Part shown: one piece after another, positions 61,577 to 64,000 of the stretch
Layout of the letters: each line of letters opens with the position of its first letter
Numbering within the stretch: the stretch's first letter is position 1
From: Mytilus edulis
Taxonomy: Eukaryota > Mollusca > Bivalvia > Mytilida > Mytilidae
NCBI RefSeq assembly: GCF_963676685.1
Contig: NC_092344.1
Coordinates: 101,834,749-101,898,748, forward strand
DNA: 64,000 nucleotides
Direction of reading: 5' to 3'
Made by a program: the position numbers and the translations under genes
Notes under the pieces: generated by a model
Database searches by the model: none
Told to the model about the DNA's origin: nothing
The model's input: the letters and a program-made list of their open reading frames with translations, nothing else

Positions 61577-61870
61577 ATGTGACCTACCGAATTAGACTAT
61601 TTACCGGATTTGTTATCACATTAGCAACAAGACGGGTGCCACATGTGGAGCAGGATCTGCTTACCCTTCCGGAGCACCTGAGATCACCCTTAGTTTTTTG
61701 GTGGGGTTCGTGTTGTTTATTCTTTAGTTTTCTATGTTGTGTCGTGTGTGCTCTTGTTTGTTTGTCCTTTTCATTTTTAGCCATGGCGTTGTCAGTTTGT
61801 TTTAGATTGTTTTATAAGTTTGACTGTCCCTTTGGTATCTTTCGTCCCTCTTTTATATGCTGCAAAACAT
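61573..61870 (+). repeat. 3' tail of the first Penelope-like relic
   Basis: Landmarks TTTTTTGGTGGGGTTCGTGT, CTTTAGTTTTCTATGTTGTG, TTTTTAGCCATGGCGTTGTC, TTTGACTGTCCCTTTGGTAT, and TTTCGTCCCTCTTTTAT, which I recall as a frequent bivalve repeat. The open frame of 105 codons here is translated tail, not a gene. Confidence 0.65.
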
Positions 61871-61889
61871 CAATAATAATTTATTTTTA

Positions 61890-62439
61890 AATGTCTGATA
61901 AAACATTTCATAAAATATTAACATTAACTTGCAATTTGACTGAGACCTCCTTAAAATTACATAATTCAAGTAAAATTGTCAATATTTAGCTAAATCAGGA
62001 AAGAAGCGTTTACAATTTTTTTTTATCATCAAGTAAGACAATCACAAATACATATCAGGTGTAAAATAATTTTTTCTCTCTTTGTTATAGCATTGAATCA
62101 AGTCATAACTGTGTTCATTTTTTTAAATTTGACTGCATTTATGGTCATTTAAGGATCTAATCTTTCCGTTTGTATTTATAAATTAGAACTGGTGGTTATT
62201 GAGTAATAATTGCGTACTGATGATAAAGGGATTCCAATAAAATGAAGCATTGCAGACAGAGAAGTGAAAATCTGCTAGCTATTATTGTAAGAACTATGAT
62301 TACATGGATTATTGTAGTAAAACTTCACAACATTACATGTGAATTTCTTATCATTTTTTCTTACCTACCGAGGCTTTAGGTTTTTTTAGTGTGTTATTAA
62401 ATCTTTTACAGAATATGATTTTATTTTTCTTTATTTTAG
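61890..62439. other. Non-coding AT-rich spacer
   Basis: Between the two Penelope-like relics. Nothing recognised. Confidence 0.4.
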
Positions 62440-63276
62440 TTGTTAGATATGCAATCATTTGGAGATTCCGTATATCGTCAAGTTATTGGAATTCCAATGG
62501 GGACTAACTGTGCACCACTTATTGCGGACCTGTTTTTGTATTGTTATGAGTTACAATTTATGACTAAAATTAGCAAAGACCCATCAAAACAACATTTGAT
62601 ACAAAAATTTAACAATACTTTTAGATATTTGGATGATATATTGGCTCTAAATAATGACGACTTCAGTATGTATACTAAAGAAATTTATCCTGTAGAACTT
62701 ACTTTAAATAAAGTTAATGATAACAATGACCACTGCCCTTTCCTCGATCTTGATATCTATATCATAAACGGGAAGCTTAATACAAAAATTTATGATAAAA
62801 GAGATGATTTTTCATTTCCTATTGTTAATTATCCATTTTTAGATGGTGACGTTCCCTTGTCACCATCTTATGGTGTTTATATATCTCAACTTGTACGATT
62901 CGCTCGTGTATGTAACAATGTATTAGATTTTAGCGAGAGAAATTTATGTATTACTGAAAAATTATTACACCAGGGTTTTCGATATCACAAACTGGTCAAA
63001 ACATTTACTAAATTTTATCACCGGTATAAGGAAATAATTCGTAAATATAACTCAACATGCAGACATCTTATACGTTCAGGTATTTCACATCCAAAATTTT
63101 ATGGAAATATTCTTTATAAAGCACAAAAATGTCAGTATTCTCCTCAGAAACTAACAAAACCTTTAAATAGACTTATTAAAAGGGGATATAGTTACGATAC
63201 TGTTGTCAGGTCATTAAAGATTGCATATTTTGGCTTTAACATTGATTCACTGATAGGGTCTTTGCATCGGAACTAA
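62440..63276 (+). pseudogene. Penelope-like reverse transcriptase, 5'-truncated (278 codons)
   Basis: RT palm motifs GIPMGTNCAPLIADLFLYCY and FRYLDDI (two catalytic aspartates present), followed by CPFLDLDIYIINGKLNTKIY and a C-terminal helical region. The PMG(T/S)..AP..ADLF and R.LDD spacing, and FLDL..I..G.L.TK.YDK, fit the Penelope-like family. Fingers and earlier RT motifs are absent; no GIY-YIG endonuclease follows. An upstream splice-like TTTATTTTAG just before the ORF is probably chance. Runs directly into the repeat tail below. The family is inferred from motif style. Confidence 0.78.
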
Positions 63277-63410
63277 ACACATTTATTTCTAAAAAAACAG
63301 TTGTTGGCATGACACGGGTTATGTTCTTCTCATATATTTTATGATAGTATGATACTAAACCCCTAACGGGAGGGATTGTACCTGATATTCATATGATGAA
63401 GACATAATCT
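63277..63410 (+). other. Junction between Penelope-like RT and the 500-bp tail
   Basis: After the stop, translated remnants such as PLTGGIVPDIHMM-like words (CCTAACGGGAGGGATTGTAC, CTGATATTCATATGATGAAG) suggest further element sequence reading on toward the 500-bp tail. Confidence 0.45.
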
Positions 63411-63913
63411 TTCAATCAGTTTAATTGAGGTCTGGAGCTGGCATGTCAGTTAACTGCTAGTAGTCTGTTGTTATTTATGTATTATTGTCATTTTATTTAT
63501 TTTCTTTTGTTACATCTTTTGACATCAGACTCGGACTTCTCTTGAACTGAATTTTAATGTGCGTATTGTTATTCTTTTACTTTTCTACATTGGCTAGAGG
63601 TATAGGGGGAGGGTTGAGATCTCATAAACATGTTTAACCCCGCCGCAATTTTGCGCCTGTCCCAAGTCAGGAGCCTCTGGCCTTTGTTAGTCTTGTATGA
63701 TTTTAAATTTTAGTTTCTTGTGTATAATTCGGAGTTTAGTATGACGTCCATTATCACTGTACTATTATGCATATTTTAGGGGCCAGCTGAAGGACACCTA
63801 CGGGTGCGGAAATTCTCGCTACATTGAAGACCCATTGGTTGCCTTCGGCTGTTGTTTGCTCTATGGTCGGGTGGTTGTCGCTTTGACATATTCACCATTT
63901 CCTTTCTCAATTT
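63411..63913 (+). repeat. 500-bp dispersed repeat (Penelope-like 3' tail), copy 4
   Basis: Begins TTTCAATCAGTTTAATTGAG, contains GTTTAACCCCGCCGCAATTT and GCCTGTCCCAAGTCAGGAGC, and ends CACCATTTCCTTTCTCAATT. It lies downstream of the RT at 62440-63276, in the same orientation. Copies 1-3 elsewhere in the window lack RT. Confidence 0.9.
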
Positions 63914-64000
63914 TAATCATTACATACTGGTTACTTATAGTTCAACAGGTGTCTGCAGGATGTGTAGACATTGAAAGAATGCCTTATAGAAAATATAGTT

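Noticed and set aside
61573-61890. 105-codon hydrophobic frame resembling a membrane protein
   Set aside because: It is the T-rich 3' tail of a Penelope-like relic; the hydrophobicity comes from base composition.

Overview
This is a eukaryotic, AT-rich, intron-rich and repeat-dense stretch that reads as a marine bivalve genome, most likely a mussel (Mytilus-like). The basis is spliced genes with GT-AG introns of 0.2-4.8 kb, strongly animal-like protein products, APE-type LINEs, Penelope-like reverse transcriptases, and dispersed 3'-tail repeats that I recognise from bivalve sequences. The species call is inference; I could not search a database.

Host genes. (1) 6131-21980 (+): a complete 10-exon MAP-kinase-activated protein kinase (MAPKAPK2/3 type, 355 aa). 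All catalytic motifs and all three p38 phosphorylation sites are kept, and every exon junction is in phase. (2) 36911-41820 (-): a small 3-exon ankyrin-repeat protein, 228 aa, function unknown. (3) 46009-55406 (+): eight exons of an F-box protein of the FBXO25/FBXO32 (atrogin-1/MAFbx) family, 305 aa seen. The first coding exon or exons were not found.

Mobile DNA makes up much of the rest. 1-5560 holds a retroelement tail, a 21-bp satellite, an 84-bp-arm palindrome, and two LINE remnants. The kinase introns carry at least eight insertions: a 621-bp MITE with long terminal inverted repeats (TIRs) and 9-bp target duplications, two relatives with CAGTGTTCTCCCC ends, a Penelope-type tail nested in another MITE, a possible TIR remnant, a CAGGGGCGTAGCT (hAT-like) element, a degraded copy of a GACCGCA-ended repeat, and a Tigger/pogo-like element flanked by TA. 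22-36 kb is mostly non-coding with a LINE remnant, a 67-69-bp tandem array and bivalve repeat tails. The F-box gene introns contain a 1.6-kb TIR element and a 5-copy minisatellite. 55.6-60.9 kb is a nearly full two-ORF LINE inserted inside a TIR element. 61.2-63.9 kb holds two Penelope-like RT remnants; the second runs into the 3' tail that is also found, without its RT, at three other places in the window.

No rRNA, convincing tRNA, CRISPR array, operon or prokaryotic feature was seen. The most notable observations are the triplication of the exon-8 splice donor in the kinase gene, the nested palindrome at 2.1 kb, the CAGTGTTCTCCCC element family with subterminal GC-rich motifs, and the link between the dispersed 500-bp repeat and the Penelope-like element.
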